NCBI GenBank assembly: GCA_902773325.1
Contig: CACYDW010000012.1
Coordinates: 1-34,314, forward strand
DNA from: an uncultured Ruminococcus sp.
GTDB taxonomy: Bacteria > Bacillota > Clostridia > Oscillospirales > Acutalibacteraceae
Reading direction: 5' to 3'
Length of the DNA stretch: 34,314 nt
Shown piece after piece: positions 15,086 through 24,626 of the stretch (the first letter of the stretch is position 1; each line of letters opens with the position of its first letter). The translations under genes were made by a program, and so were the position numbers. The notes under the pieces were generated by a model. The model saw nothing but the letters and a program-made list of their open reading frames with translations. It searched no databases and was not told the DNA's origin.

Positions 15086-18000
15086 TCAGGGCAGACGCTT
15101 GGTATCCGTATCGGCGGCAAGGGCAACGCTTTGTTTGATGCTGTGTTTCGCATAATAGAGCGCCTTGAGTGCCTCGGAATACAGCTCATCGTAGGTCAGA
15201 CCGTTAGCGGGGAAAATGCTGATACCGGCTTTTCCGAAGATCGAAATGTCACCGGTGTCCGACTGATACTTGCTGCTGAGAATATTGCAGACCTGTTCGG
15301 CTTTTTCCTTGATTTTTTCAAAGCCTGCAATATTTTTGACAAAGATGGTAAAGCGGTTTCCGCTGTTTCTGCCGATAATGTCGGAATCTCTGAAAAGCTC
15401 CCTGACCTTCTCGGCAGATTCCTTCAATACCGCATTGGCAAATACCGTTCCGAGGGTATCCTCAAGGGTATCAAAACCGCAGATCTCTACGACGATCAGC
15501 GCATTGACTGCCGATGAACCTTCGTCATAGATATAGCGCTTGATCTTGTTTTCGGTAGCGCGCTTGTTGTAGAGATTGGTGATGAAGTCTGTTCTGTCCT
15601 TTCGTCTGTCATCAGCAGAGGTATCGTGTTCGTCAGACACATCGACAAATACGGCGATAATTCTCACAGGGACACCTGTTGAATTTCTGATGGAAACAAA
15701 ACGAACCTTGTTCCACACATAAGAATCGTCGTGTGCATTATAGATACGGATAAAGCTTTCGGATTCCGCGTTTTCGGAGCGTGCGGAATTCATGCGTTCG
15801 AGCAGCTTTCTGACATCGTCTGCATGGAAGAACTGACGATCCTTGATATTTCTCATGAAGTTATCCGTTTCCGGTATATAACCATACATCTTCCCAAACG
15901 AACCGGAAAGCTTGATGCTGTCAAAGCGGGGTGTCCACTCTAAAATGAATGTACCCGTCTGCTCTAAGATCTCGTCATAGAGATGCTCGCTGAGAACCAG
16001 CTCGGTATCCTCATGGCTGAGCACAGGGTATTCCACAGCAACAGAAGCCATCTTGATCTGCTCCACAAAGTCGTCGAGGGTCATCATTTCATTTTTCTGG
16101 ATACAATACAGGAGCTGAGAATTCTTGCTGAAAAGCTCTAAAAGCTCCTCCGGCGGTTCGGCTGGCAATTCTGTCATCACATTTTTGTTTGAAAAATAGC
16201 TTGCCATATACAGCGGCAGCTCGATCGGATAGATTCCGTCTGCAACACCGCTGATAAATGCCGACGACAGTGCCACCTTGTCAAACAGCTTCTCGGCAAA
16301 GCACTTGATGTTGATGCTTTCTCCGCCGATGTTATAGATGCCGATGCCAAAGCCGAATTTTTTGAGTGCCGTACAGAACTTGACAAGATCATTGATACTC
16401 ATGGAAGCAATGGTTTCGTGAGAAAGCATCAGGCAGAGGTTGGAGCATTTTACGGGATATTCCTCGAGCATTTCATCGATCGCCTTGAGAACCGTTTCGG
16501 ACTTGCCCGCATCAAAGACCGTATAGATCGACAGCTTAGGCAGCTCAAGCTTCTCCTGTTCCATCGAATAAACAGCACCTATCAGCCGTTTCATGCTGCT
16601 CAGGCTCATCGCCGTCAGCACCTCGGAACGCTCACCCTTCAGCTCATGCAGCATACCGTCCTTGCCGACGGTATATTCTGTCAGATCGTAGGACATCACA
16701 CGTCCGCTGACGGGGTCTGCGACCGGAATGAAATACTTTGTATATTCCACGACACTCAGAGAGTCGGTATTCTCGGCAGAGCCGCCGATCTCCCAGTTTT
16801 CGTTCATCGCCTCATTATAGAAAAGGTACATATTCTTGCCGTTGAGCTTGACAAGCTCTACGGCTCTGCCTGCACAGCCGAAGATCGATTCAAAATCACT
16901 GCCGTTTTCGGGATATGCCGACACACCTACCGATGCACCGATCTCATATTTTTTGTCGTCATTAAAGATATAGGTCTTATGAACACATCTGAAAAGTTCC
17001 TCAACAATACGCTCCCGTTCCTCCATGTTGGGGCAGTCCTTGACAAATACGAGGAAATTATCGTCCTCCACCCTGCCCAGAATGGTATTGTCGGGCACAC
17101 GGCAGCGCAGCTCATCAGCCACGTCACACAGAATATCATTGCCGAAGCGGTAGCTTGTCTGACGATTGATCTCTCTGAAATTATCAAGATCGATCAGCAC
17201 CAGACAATGATAACCGTTTTTGCCCGTATGACTGAGGAAGTCATCGATTTCGTTCTGCATGGAGCTGTAGGAATTAAGACCTGTAACGGGGTCATGCTCA
17301 TCACTGGCAGCGGCACTGCTGACAACGGCAGATTCCAGCTTTACAATGGTAAAGAAGATACGCGAAAGCTCCCCGTCCTCCACAAGCGGCACTGCCGTAC
17401 AGCGGAAGCCCTCCTCCTCCATCTCACCGACATCCATCAGACACTCCGCAGAGCAGTTGTCCGCATCATTTTCGACTGCCTCCATCATACTCTCCATGCG
17501 GAAGGTGCGGACAAATTCGCTTTTGAACTCATCGGTACACACGTCCGACAGAATGGTAACGGCTTCTTCGTAGTTTTTGGGAACATAGCCGCAAAGCTGC
17601 TTGAAGCTGCCGCTGCGTTCATGCAGCATATCGTGCCGCAGATCAAACTCAAAGACATAATCCGATGAGCGATACAGTGCTTCACATTCGCGTCTGTGGG
17701 TATCGGAGATAATATTCTTCTGGTGTTCGATCACGCTGATCAGATCGTCACGATCCATTTTGAGGTAGATATCCTTGGAATGATCCCCGCCCTCTGCATC
17801 TGCGAACTTGCGGCAGGTCTGGTCTGCAATGCCCGAATCGGCATGAACGGCATCGGAATATTCCTCGGCAAGTATTTTGAAGTCGGAGAGCACCCTGCCG
17901 AAGCAATCCATCATTTCATCAGAGAACGCACCGCAGGCACCGCCGCGGATCATTTCTACTGCCTGTTCGTGGGTAAAGGCGGATTTATAGGGACGTTCGC

Positions 18001-18937
18001 TGGTGAGGGCATCATAGCAGTCGGCAACAGAAACGACCTGTGCCCAGATCGGAATCTCATCGCCCGCCAGACCATCCGGATAGCCCAGACCGTCCCATTT
18101 TTCATGATGATAGCGGCAGATATCGTAGCAATAGGAGAAATACTCGTTGCGTTCCATCGTATCAAGCTGTTCCAGAATTTCACAGCCCTTGATGGTATGG
18201 GTTTTCATGATCTTGAATTCCTCATACGTCAGGCGGCGGGGGCTGAGCAGAATGGAATCGGGGATCGCGATCTTTCCGATATCATGGATAGACGATGCCG
18301 AGGTGATCAGCTGTATTTTTTCTTCTGTAAGGTTATATTTGGGATAATGCGCCGCAAGCGCGCGCAGCAGCAGTTCCGTAAACTTGCGGATTCTGTGGAT
18401 ATGTCTGCCGGACTCCACATCGCGGTATTCGATGACCGTGCTGAGGGTATCGAGCATATCGTTATTGATGGAATTGATTTTTTTCTGCTGAAGCTTGAGT
18501 GTATCATTCTGCTCCAGTATTTTTTTCGTCTGTTCGCTGACAAGCTTTTCCAGCTCACTTTTGTTACTGAACAGTTCTACGAGATTAGCGACCCTCCGCT
18601 TGGCAATCAGCGGATTGACCGGAGAATTGATCACATCGCTGTATGGAAGATGAATCATCTGCGGGCGCAGGCTGTCGGAATCCTTATTCAGGATAATGAT
18701 GATGGGAATATTGTCAAACACCTTGAAATCCCGCAGGGTACGCGAGGTTTCGGGAGATATTCGTCTGGCGATCTCCTCGTTGATGATCACGACCGCCATA
18801 TCATCTCTGTACTGCATGAGCAGACGGAACGCTCCGTCACTGCTTTCTGTCTGGAGCAGCTCATACTGTGCTCCGAAGATCTCATGCAGTATCAGTGCAT
18901 TTACATTTGTATTATCGGCTATAAGCATTTTTTTCAT
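15086..18937 (-). CDS. HD-GYP protein with degenerate REC, GGDEF and EAL-like domains, 1283 aa
   Basis: Order of modules: a receiver-like domain (1-120) where the phosphoacceptor strand reads VVIINEE, Asn replacing Asp; a coiled-coil linker (125-165); and an HD-GYP domain with HD (about 218-219), HHEKWDGLGYPDG and DCYDALTSERPYK, all catalytic residues present. Then come a PAS-like segment and a GGDEF-fold domain whose loop reads GRVEDDNF. Next is an EAL-like domain lacking the EAL motif (start IPVADPVSGRVMSYDLTEY), another PAS-like segment, and a final GGDEF-like domain with GRNSGNRF. HD-GYP proteins hydrolyse cyclic di-GMP or cGAMP; the other domains probably only bind or signal. The ATG at 18937 is chosen over 18946 because AGAGGA is 10 bases before it but only 1 base before the other. 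Confidence 0.85.
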   Translation of the reverse strand: MKKMLIADNTNVNALILHEIFGAQYELLQTESSDGAFRLLMQYRDDMAVVIINEEIARRISPETSRTLRDFKVFDNIPIIIILNKDSDSLRPQMIHLPYSDVINSPVNPLIAKRRVANLVELFSNKSELEKLVSEQTKKILEQNDTLKLQQKKINSINNDMLDTLSTVIEYRDVESGRHIHRIRKFTELLLRALAAHYPKYNLTEEKIQLITSASSIHDIGKIAIPDSILLSPRRLTYEEFKIMKTHTIKGCEILEQLDTMERNEYFSYCYDICRYHHEKWDGLGYPDGLAGDEIPIWAQVVSVADCYDALTSERPYKSAFTHEQAVEMIRGGACGAFSDEMMDCFGRVLSDFKILAEEYSDAVHADSGIADQTCRKFADAEGGDHSKDIYLKMDRDDLISVIEHQKNIISDTHRRECEALYRSSDYVFEFDLRHDMLHERSGSFKQLCGYVPKNYEEAVTILSDVCTDEFKSEFVRTFRMESMMEAVENDADNCSAECLMDVGEMEEEGFRCTAVPLVEDGELSRIFFTIVKLESAVVSSAAASDEHDPVTGLNSYSSMQNEIDDFLSHTGKNGYHCLVLIDLDNFREINRQTSYRFGNDILCDVADELRCRVPDNTILGRVEDDNFLVFVKDCPNMEERERIVEELFRCVHKTYIFNDDKKYEIGASVGVSAYPENGSDFESIFGCAGRAVELVKLNGKNMYLFYNEAMNENWEIGGSAENTDSLSVVEYTKYFIPVADPVSGRVMSYDLTEYTVGKDGMLHELKGERSEVLTAMSLSSMKRLIGAVYSMEQEKLELPKLSIYTVFDAGKSETVLKAIDEMLEEYPVKCSNLCLMLSHETIASMSINDLVKFCTALKKFGFGIGIYNIGGESINIKCFAEKLFDKVALSSAFISGVADGIYPIELPLYMASYFSNKNVMTELPAEPPEELLELFSKNSQLLYCIQKNEMMTLDDFVEQIKMASVAVEYPVLSHEDTELVLSEHLYDEILEQTGTFILEWTPRFDSIKLSGSFGKMYGYIPETDNFMRNIKDRQFFHADDVRKLLERMNSARSENAESESFIRIYNAHDDSYVWNKVRFVSIRNSTGVPVRIIAVFVDVSDEHDTSADDRRKDRTDFITNLYNKRATENKIKRYIYDEGSSAVNALIVVEICGFDTLEDTLGTVFANAVLKESAEKVRELFRDSDIIGRNSGNRFTIFVKNIAGFEKIKEKAEQVCNILSSKYQSDTGDISIFGKAGISIFPANGLTYDELYSEALKALYYAKHSIKQSVALAADTDTKRLP

Positions 18938-19032
18938 TGGTATCATATCCTCTTGATTACTGTAGTCCTACCCGGTGTGAATCTGACGGAAACGAGGCAG
19001 GAGAATCTGCCCCTATTTTATTTTCAGTAATC

Positions 19033-19062
19033 ATTATAACATATTTTATTATGTTTTGTACA
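19033..19062 (-). promoter_or_regulatory. Possible promoter for the HD-GYP gene
   Basis: On the minus strand TATAAT (19038-19033) is preceded by TGTACA (19062-19057) with an 18-base spacer. The -35 is weak. The start codon lies about 95 bases downstream. Confidence 0.4.
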
Positions 19063-19243
19063 GAGTTTTTGTAAAGTTTTTCATAAAAATATCATCATTC
19101 ACCCACAGGCACTTCTGCCGCGATATATTTTGGTAATAGACGATCACAAGGTCAAGCATCATGCCGTAGCTTCTTGTACCCGGGAGTTTGACAGCTCCAC
19201 CTACCGAAAACACCTCTAAAGCCTGACTACAGGCTGATTTCTT
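19063..19243. other. Intergenic region without a convincing gene
   Basis: Between the HD-GYP promoter region and the tandem repeats lies DNA whose minus-strand frame (19049-19267) encodes 72 residues without a ribosome binding site; its apparent start is inside the repeat. I regard it as noncoding or an element remnant. Confidence 0.35.
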
Positions 19244-19293
19244 CGGAATTTTTATGATAATCGTCAAACGGAATTTTTATGATAATCGTCAAA
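19244..19293. repeat. Two perfect tandem 25-bp repeats before the ymdB promoter
   Basis: The unit CGGAATTTTTATGATAATCG plus TCAAA occurs twice back to back at 19244-19268 and 19269-19293. The second copy ends 5 bases before the -35 of the ymdB promoter. Confidence 0.9.
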
Positions 19294-19298
19294 TACTC

Positions 19299-19327
19299 TT
19301 GACTTTGGCACAGTTAAGTTTTAAAAT
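19299..19327 (+). promoter_or_regulatory. Promoter for ymdB
   Basis: TTGACT (19299-19304) and TAAAAT (19322-19327) have a 17-base spacer. The tandem repeats directly upstream may hold a regulator site. Confidence 0.75.
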
Positions 19328-19378
19328 AGAATACGTCAGCATGATAAGGAATATCCACAAATGACAGAGGATGATCGA

Positions 19379-20149
19379 ATGAATATACTTGCCATAGGAG
19401 ATATCGTCGGCTCGATCGGCTGTACCTTTCTCAGAAAAAAACTGCCCGACCTGAAAAAAGCGGAAAACATCGACCTCGTTATCGCCAACGGAGAGAATTC
19501 TGCTGACGGTAACGGCATTACGCCTGCATCGGCAGATCATATTTTTCAGAGCGGTGTGGATATCATTACGAACGGCAATCATACCTTCCGCAGACGGGAG
19601 TGCTACAGCAGATTCGATGAATGTGAATATCTGCTTCGCCCTGCCAATATGCCGCCTGCCACAACACCCGGAAGGGGCTTCACGGTTTTTGACTTCGGCA
19701 GAAGCTCTGCGGCGGTTATCAATCTGATGGGCTGTATGTTTATGGATTCACTTGACGATCCCTTTGCTGCTGCCGACAGAATTCTTGAAGAACTGCATAC
19801 CAATATCATTATTGTGGACTTTCATGCCGAGGCGACCGCAGAAAAATTAGCCCTCGCCTACTATCTCGACGGAAGGATCTCTGCATTCTTCGGCACACAC
19901 ACGCACGTGCAGACCTCAGACGAGCGAATTATGCCGGGCGGCACGGGTTATATTACCGATGTCGGCATGACAGGGCCGTATGATTCAGTGTTGGGTGTCA
20001 AAAAAGAGCTTGCCATCGAAAAATTCCGCACGAAAATGCCCGTGCGCTTTGAAACCGCAGAGGGTTCCTGTCGGCTGGACTGTATCAGATTCACCATCGA
20101 CGACAGAACCGGCAAAACCACCTCGCTCAAAAGAATAGAAATTACGTAA
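19379..20149 (+). CDS. ymdB: YmdB-family metallophosphoesterase
   Basis: The 256-aa protein matches YmdB (TIGR00282), a metal-dependent phosphodiesterase; in Bacillus subtilis it hydrolyses cyclic nucleotides and affects biofilm and motility fate. The conserved blocks are all here: NILAIGDIVGS, ANGENSADGNGIT, NGNHTF, VDFHAEATAEK, GTHTHVQTSDERI and TDVGMTGPYDSVLG; metal ligands lie in GD, N, GNH, H and GTHTH. The ATG at 19379 is preferred because homologues begin MNIL and GAGGA is 7-8 bases upstream; an in-frame ATG at 19361 is possible. The next gene is spoVS, the same order as in Bacillus. Confidence 0.95.
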   Translation: MNILAIGDIVGSIGCTFLRKKLPDLKKAENIDLVIANGENSADGNGITPASADHIFQSGVDIITNGNHTFRRRECYSRFDECEYLLRPANMPPATTPGRGFTVFDFGRSSAAVINLMGCMFMDSLDDPFAAADRILEELHTNIIIVDFHAEATAEKLALAYYLDGRISAFFGTHTHVQTSDERIMPGGTGYITDVGMTGPYDSVLGVKKELAIEKFRTKMPVRFETAEGSCRLDCIRFTIDDRTGKTTSLKRIEIT

Positions 20150-20254
20150 AATCATGCCTTTTTTCCCTATAAGAAACAATCGCCCCGATTTTCAGGTATA
20201 ATAGAATGCGTGGAGCAATACAAAAAAACTGTTCGACTTTTTTGTACAAAACAC

Positions 20255-20283
20255 TTGCATTATATCGGTTTTACATATATTAT
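20255..20283 (+). promoter_or_regulatory. Promoter for spoVS
   Basis: TTGCAT (20255-20260) and TATTAT (20278-20283) have a 17-base spacer. It gives spoVS its own start in addition to any read-through from ymdB. Confidence 0.6.
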
Positions 20284-20345
20284 AGTATATGAATATATGT
20301 TGTTCAATGCGTTTTACAGCAAATCTATCCGGGAGGTATATACAA

Positions 20346-20606
20346 ATGGAAATACTGAAAGTATCATCGAAATCTTCGCCTAATTCCGTGGCAGGTGCTA
20401 TTGCCGGTGTTATCAGAGATTATGGCTGCGTGGAGGTACAGGCGGTGGGTGCCGGAGCAACCAATCAGGCTCTGAAATCTGTTGCTGTTGCAAGAGGGTA
20501 CCTCGCACCTATGGGTATCGATCTGGTGTGTGTTCCCGCGTTTACAAGCATTGAAATTGACGGAGCAGAACGTACTGCCATGAAACTCATCGTTGAAATC
20601 AGATAA
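20346..20606 (+). CDS. spoVS: Stage V sporulation protein S
   Basis: The 86-aa product has exactly the length of Bacillus SpoVS and the family sequence: MEILKVSSKSSPNSVAGAIAG, the central GCVEVQAVGAGATNQALKSVAVARGYLAPMGIDLVC and the tail ERTAMKLIVEI. SpoVS is a small Alba-like protein needed for later sporulation stages in Bacillus; its role in non-sporulating relatives is unclear. GGGAGG lies 9 bases before the ATG; the in-frame upstream ATG at 20289 has no ribosome binding site. It sits 197 bases after ymdB and 35 bases before fakA. Confidence 0.96.
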   Translation: MEILKVSSKSSPNSVAGAIAGVIRDYGCVEVQAVGAGATNQALKSVAVARGYLAPMGIDLVCVPAFTSIEIDGAERTAMKLIVEIR

Positions 20607-20640
20607 CCGATCAAATCATCGTATTAAGGAGAGTTCTAAA

Positions 20641-22329
20641 ATGATAAACGGATCCCGCTTTAAAAATGCTTTGATCTCCGGCGCAAATAACATTATCAAA
20701 AATAAAGAAGAGATCAATGCACTGAATATCTTCCCTGTTCCCGACGGAGATACAGGCACAAACATGGCAATGACCATCGAGTCTGCTGCCAATGCCCTTG
20801 CAGAATTGGACTCCCCCACTGTCGCACAGACAGCTTCTACGGCTGCTTCTGCTATGCTCAAGGGTGCAAGAGGTAACTCCGGTGTTATCCTCTCACTGCT
20901 TTTCAGGGGAATCTCCAACGGTCTTAAAGAAAAAATCGTCATGGACGGCAAGGACTTTGTCAATGCACTCGAGCTTGGCGTAAAAGCGGCTTATGAGGCT
21001 GTTATGAACCCCACAGAGGGAACGATCCTCACCGTTGCAAGACTTGCCTGTGAAGCAGGTAAAATCGCCATCGAATATGAGGACGACCCCGTTATCATCT
21101 TCAATACCGTTTGTGACGCAGCTCATAAGGCACTCAAAACCACTCCCGATCTGCTTCCTGTTCTTAAAAAGGCAGGTGTTGTCGATGCGGGCGGCAAGGG
21201 TCTGTGTGTGATCCTTGACGGTATGCAGTCACTGATCCGTGACGGTCTGATGATCGAGAATACCGAAGAGAAAACCGACAGCACCAAGGAGGACTCTACC
21301 GCTGAGTTTTTCAGAAATGCGGCTGCGGAATTTGATTCTGTGATCAACTTTACCTACTGTACCGAGTTTATAATCGGCAAAGACCCTGCCGTTACCAAAA
21401 ATGCAAAGGAACTGAGAACCTTCCTCGAAGCGATCGGCGACTGCGTAGTGGTAGCCGACGATGACGAGATCATCAAGGTACATGTACATACAGAAAACCC
21501 CGGTCAGGCTCTTGAAAAAGCATTGGTGTTCGGTCAGCTTCTCACCGTTAAGATCGAGAATATGAAGGAACAGCACCGCAAGGCTGCCGAAAAGAATGAA
21601 AAGGAAAAGGCTGCACGTGAAGCCGAAGCTAAAAAGCGCGAATCCCTGCGTCCGGTTGAACCGATCGAAGATGTCGGTTTTGTGGCTGTAGCATCCGGCG
21701 AGGGTCTTGAAAACGTATTCAAAGAGCTTGGCTGCACCCAGATCGTCAGCGGCGGTCAGAGCATGAATCCCAGCACAGAGGATATCATGGAGGCTGTATT
21801 GGCAACCCCCGCAAAGAATGTGTTTGTCATGCCCAACAACAAGAATATCCGTCTTGCCGCTGAGCAGGTGATTCCGCTGGTTACGGACAGGAACGTTATT
21901 GTCATTCCCACAAAAACGATTCCACAGGGTCTTGTTGCAATGCTCTCCTACTCCCCTGACGCAACCATTGACCTTAACGCGGACTATATGCTGACCGCTG
22001 CAAAAGGTGTTTCTACCGGAAGCGTGACCTATGCTGCAAGAAATTCCGAATTCGGCAATACCAGAATTAAAGAGGGCGATATTATCGCACTGAATAACGG
22101 AAAGCTGACCCTCAAGGATAGAGATCCTGTCCATGCCGTCGTTAAACTCGCCAAAGACATGATAACCCGCGAAACAAGCTATATTACCGTGATCTACGGA
22201 GAAGGCATTACCGAGGAACAGGCTCAGTCTGCACTGGAATCCATTCAGAACAGAGTCGGCTCAGGTGTGGAGGTTTCGCTCATCAATGGCGGACAGCCTA
22301 TTTACTATTTCCTTCTTTCCGTTGAATAA
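20641..22329 (+). CDS. fakA: Fatty acid kinase subunit FakA (YloV)
   Basis: The 562-aa protein has an N-terminal DhaL-like ATP-binding domain (NIFPVPDGDTGTNMAM, metal-binding Asp residues 35 and 37; then GARGNSGVILS). A middle part (CTEFII ... VHVHTENPGQALEKA) and a DegV-like C-terminal domain (VGFVAVASGEGL, VSGGQSMNPSTEDI, VFVMPNNKNI) follow. FakA phosphorylates fatty acids carried by a FakB (DegV) protein so exogenous lipids can enter phospholipid synthesis. AAGGAG lies upstream of the ATG at 20641. The gene order fakA-recG recalls the Bacillus yloV region, where recG follows. A charged, Lys/Glu-rich linker at about 310-335 joins the domains. Confidence 0.93.
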   Translation: MINGSRFKNALISGANNIIKNKEEINALNIFPVPDGDTGTNMAMTIESAANALAELDSPTVAQTASTAASAMLKGARGNSGVILSLLFRGISNGLKEKIVMDGKDFVNALELGVKAAYEAVMNPTEGTILTVARLACEAGKIAIEYEDDPVIIFNTVCDAAHKALKTTPDLLPVLKKAGVVDAGGKGLCVILDGMQSLIRDGLMIENTEEKTDSTKEDSTAEFFRNAAAEFDSVINFTYCTEFIIGKDPAVTKNAKELRTFLEAIGDCVVVADDDEIIKVHVHTENPGQALEKALVFGQLLTVKIENMKEQHRKAAEKNEKEKAAREAEAKKRESLRPVEPIEDVGFVAVASGEGLENVFKELGCTQIVSGGQSMNPSTEDIMEAVLATPAKNVFVMPNNKNIRLAAEQVIPLVTDRNVIVIPTKTIPQGLVAMLSYSPDATIDLNADYMLTAAKGVSTGSVTYAARNSEFGNTRIKEGDIIALNNGKLTLKDRDPVHAVVKLAKDMITRETSYITVIYGEGITEEQAQSALESIQNRVGSGVEVSLINGGQPIYYFLLSVE

Positions 22330-22395
22330 ATCGTACGATTTCAGGTTTCCGTAGATGTATATCATGGAATTCAGCAAATCCGATACATAAAAATG

Positions 22396-22430
22396 AATGG
22401 CAGCAGAAATATCTCTGCTGCCATTTTATT
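22396..22430 (+). terminator. Terminator between fakA and recG
   Basis: A 12-bp stem (AATGGCAGCAGA with TCTGCTGCCATT) is followed by TTTATT. The recG start lies 23 bases beyond, leaving little room for a separate promoter, so recG may rely on read-through or a promoter I did not find. Confidence 0.8.
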
Positions 22431-22452
22431 ATATCAGTCAGGAGGCTGTAAA

Positions 22453-24513
22453 ATGTCGTCATTATTCCGACAGCCACTTACAAGCTTGAACAAAATCGGT
22501 TCTAAAAAAGCAGCGCTTTTCCGAAAGCTCGGTGCTGACAGCATCGGCAGTCTGCTTCGTTTATATCCGCGTACATATAACGACTGGAGCAAGCCGCTTC
22601 GGTTGAAGGATGCACCGGATGGTACGACCGTCTGCATTAAAGCGACTATTCAAAAAAAGATGACTCCGGCAAGAATCCGAGGGAATCTGATGCTCTATAA
22701 GCTGATTGCCGATGACGGCTACGAAAACATGGAAGTCACCTTTTTTAATCAAAGCTATCTCTTTGACCAACTGCAAACAGGTTGTGAATATCTGTTCTAT
22801 GGAATCATACGTCAGGATTACGGAAAATATCAGATGACGTCCCCCGCTGTTGAAAATGCCGGGCTTTCGATCATACGACCAGTTTATCCCCAGACACAGG
22901 GACTATCCTCCAAACAGATCGAAGATGCGGTTGCACAGTCACTTCGTATGCTGCCCACAGAAATCAATGACCCGATCCCCTCGTGGGTCTTAGAAAAGTA
23001 TAACCTTTGTTCACTTGGCTTTGCAATCAGAAACATTCATTTTCCTGCGGGATATCAGGAGCTGACACAAGCAAGAAACCGACTTGTTTTTGAGGAGCTT
23101 CTGATTCTGCAGCTTGCCATGGCTCGTATCAAGGGAGGCAATAAAGCGAGGACTTCAGAGCTTAACAGACTTAAACATGATTTTACCGATCAATTCTACC
23201 AGCTTCTGCCGTTTTCTCCGACCAATGCTCAGCGTCAGGCAGTGGAGGACTGTATACAGGATATGATGTACGGTGCATCTCCGATGAACAGGCTTATTCA
23301 GGGTGATGTCGGCTCAGGAAAAACAGCAGTGGCTGCGGCTGTCTGCTATACGGCTGCTAAAAACGGCTTGCAGTGTGCGTTTATGGCTCCGACTGAAATT
23401 CTTGCCGAACAACACGCACAGTCACTAACGAAACTGCTCGAGGGAACAGGACTTTCCATCTCCCTTTTGACCGGCTCTGTTACCCCTTCACGGAAAAAAT
23501 TGATTCTGTCACAGCTTGAAAACGGTGAGATCGATATAATAGTCGGCACTCACGCACTGATTTCCGATAAAGTCAGCTTTCATCATTTAGGTGTCGTCAT
23601 TACCGACGAACAGCACCGTTTCGGTGTCGCGCAGCGCGCCGCTCTGATTGCAAAGGGCACTGACCCCCATACGCTGGTTATGTCGGCAACCCCTATCCCC
23701 CGCACACTTTCGCTGATGATTTTCGGTGACCTCGATTTATCCGTTATTGATGAGCTGCCCCCCGGCAGACAAACAGTCGACACCTATCTGATCGACAGTT
23801 CTATTCGACAAAGAGCGTATGGCTTTCTTAAAAAGCACATTGAAAGCGGCAGACAGTGTTATATTGTTTGTCCTCTTGTGGAGAATGATGAAACAGTCGA
23901 TTCGGATTCTTCGCTTCATTCTGCAAAGGAATATGTTATTCAACTGAAAAAAAGCATTCTTGGCAGTTTTCGTATTGGCTTACTGCACGGTAAAATGAAG
24001 TCTGCTGAGAAAGATCAGATCATGACCGACTTCAAAAACGGTGATATTGATATTCTCGTTGCTACAACAGTGATCGAGGTTGGTGTAGACGTTCCGAATG
24101 CCGTGATCATGCTGATCGAAAATGCCGAACGCTTCGGTTTATCCCAGCTCCATCAACTCAGAGGCAGGGTCGGCAGAGGGCAGTATAAATCCTATTGTAT
24201 ACTCATTTCTGACAATCAGAACGAAATGACTAAAGAGCGTTTGTCAGTTCTTTGTCACACGAATAACGGCTTTAAGATCGCAGATGAGGATCTTCGTCTG
24301 AGAGGACCGGGTGATTTCTTTGGTTCAAGGCAGCACGGACTGCCCGATCTGAAGCTTGCGGGCAATTCAGATACCAATACCATTGAAATGACCCGACAGG
24401 CGGCTCTGATGATTCTGCAAAAAGACCCTGATCTATCACAAAAGGAGCACCGCGGACTATTATTGGAAGCACAGCGACTTTTTAGTCGTATCGGCGGAGA
24501 AAGGCTTCAATAA
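22453..24513 (+). CDS. recG: ATP-dependent DNA helicase RecG
   Basis: The 686-aa protein has the expected RecG length and layout: an N-terminal wedge/OB domain binding branched DNA (SLLRLYPRTYNDW, about 30-45), then two helicase domains with Walker A GDVGSGKT (284-291), the RecG-specific DEQH box (385-388, DEQHRFGV), SATPIPRTL, and motif VI QLRGRVGRG. RecG reverses stalled forks and drives Holliday junction branch migration. AGGAGG lies 7 bases before the ATG; the in-frame upstream ATG at 22393 falls within the terminator hairpin, so it is rejected. It follows fakA on the same strand. A terminator common to both strands follows. Confidence 0.97.
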   Translation: MSSLFRQPLTSLNKIGSKKAALFRKLGADSIGSLLRLYPRTYNDWSKPLRLKDAPDGTTVCIKATIQKKMTPARIRGNLMLYKLIADDGYENMEVTFFNQSYLFDQLQTGCEYLFYGIIRQDYGKYQMTSPAVENAGLSIIRPVYPQTQGLSSKQIEDAVAQSLRMLPTEINDPIPSWVLEKYNLCSLGFAIRNIHFPAGYQELTQARNRLVFEELLILQLAMARIKGGNKARTSELNRLKHDFTDQFYQLLPFSPTNAQRQAVEDCIQDMMYGASPMNRLIQGDVGSGKTAVAAAVCYTAAKNGLQCAFMAPTEILAEQHAQSLTKLLEGTGLSISLLTGSVTPSRKKLILSQLENGEIDIIVGTHALISDKVSFHHLGVVITDEQHRFGVAQRAALIAKGTDPHTLVMSATPIPRTLSLMIFGDLDLSVIDELPPGRQTVDTYLIDSSIRQRAYGFLKKHIESGRQCYIVCPLVENDETVDSDSSLHSAKEYVIQLKKSILGSFRIGLLHGKMKSAEKDQIMTDFKNGDIDILVATTVIEVGVDVPNAVIMLIENAERFGLSQLHQLRGRVGRGQYKSYCILISDNQNEMTKERLSVLCHTNNGFKIADEDLRLRGPGDFFGSRQHGLPDLKLAGNSDTNTIEMTRQAALMILQKDPDLSQKEHRGLLLEAQRLFSRIGGERLQ

Positions 24514-24543
24514 TCATCAGCTTTATTTATATTTTTTCGCAAA

Positions 24544-24582
24544 AACCCCCGTTCCATCAATTTGACTGATGGAACGGGGGTT
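24544..24582. terminator. Terminator after recG and the pseudopilin operon
   Basis: A perfect 16-bp stem (AACCCCCGTTCCATCA and complement) surrounds a 7-base loop. A T run follows on the minus strand, so it best serves the pseudopilin operon that ends at 24627; TTAATTAC follows on the plus strand. Confidence 0.85.
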
Positions 24583-24626
24583 AATTACATTTTAACACAT
24601 GGTGTTAATCAATCGGGATTGAACGA

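Noticed and set aside
19049..19267. 72-residue minus-strand frame before ymdB
   Set aside because: The start lies in the tandem repeat, there is no ribosome binding site, and it ends in the HD-GYP promoter region. Could be a remnant, but not supportable as a gene.
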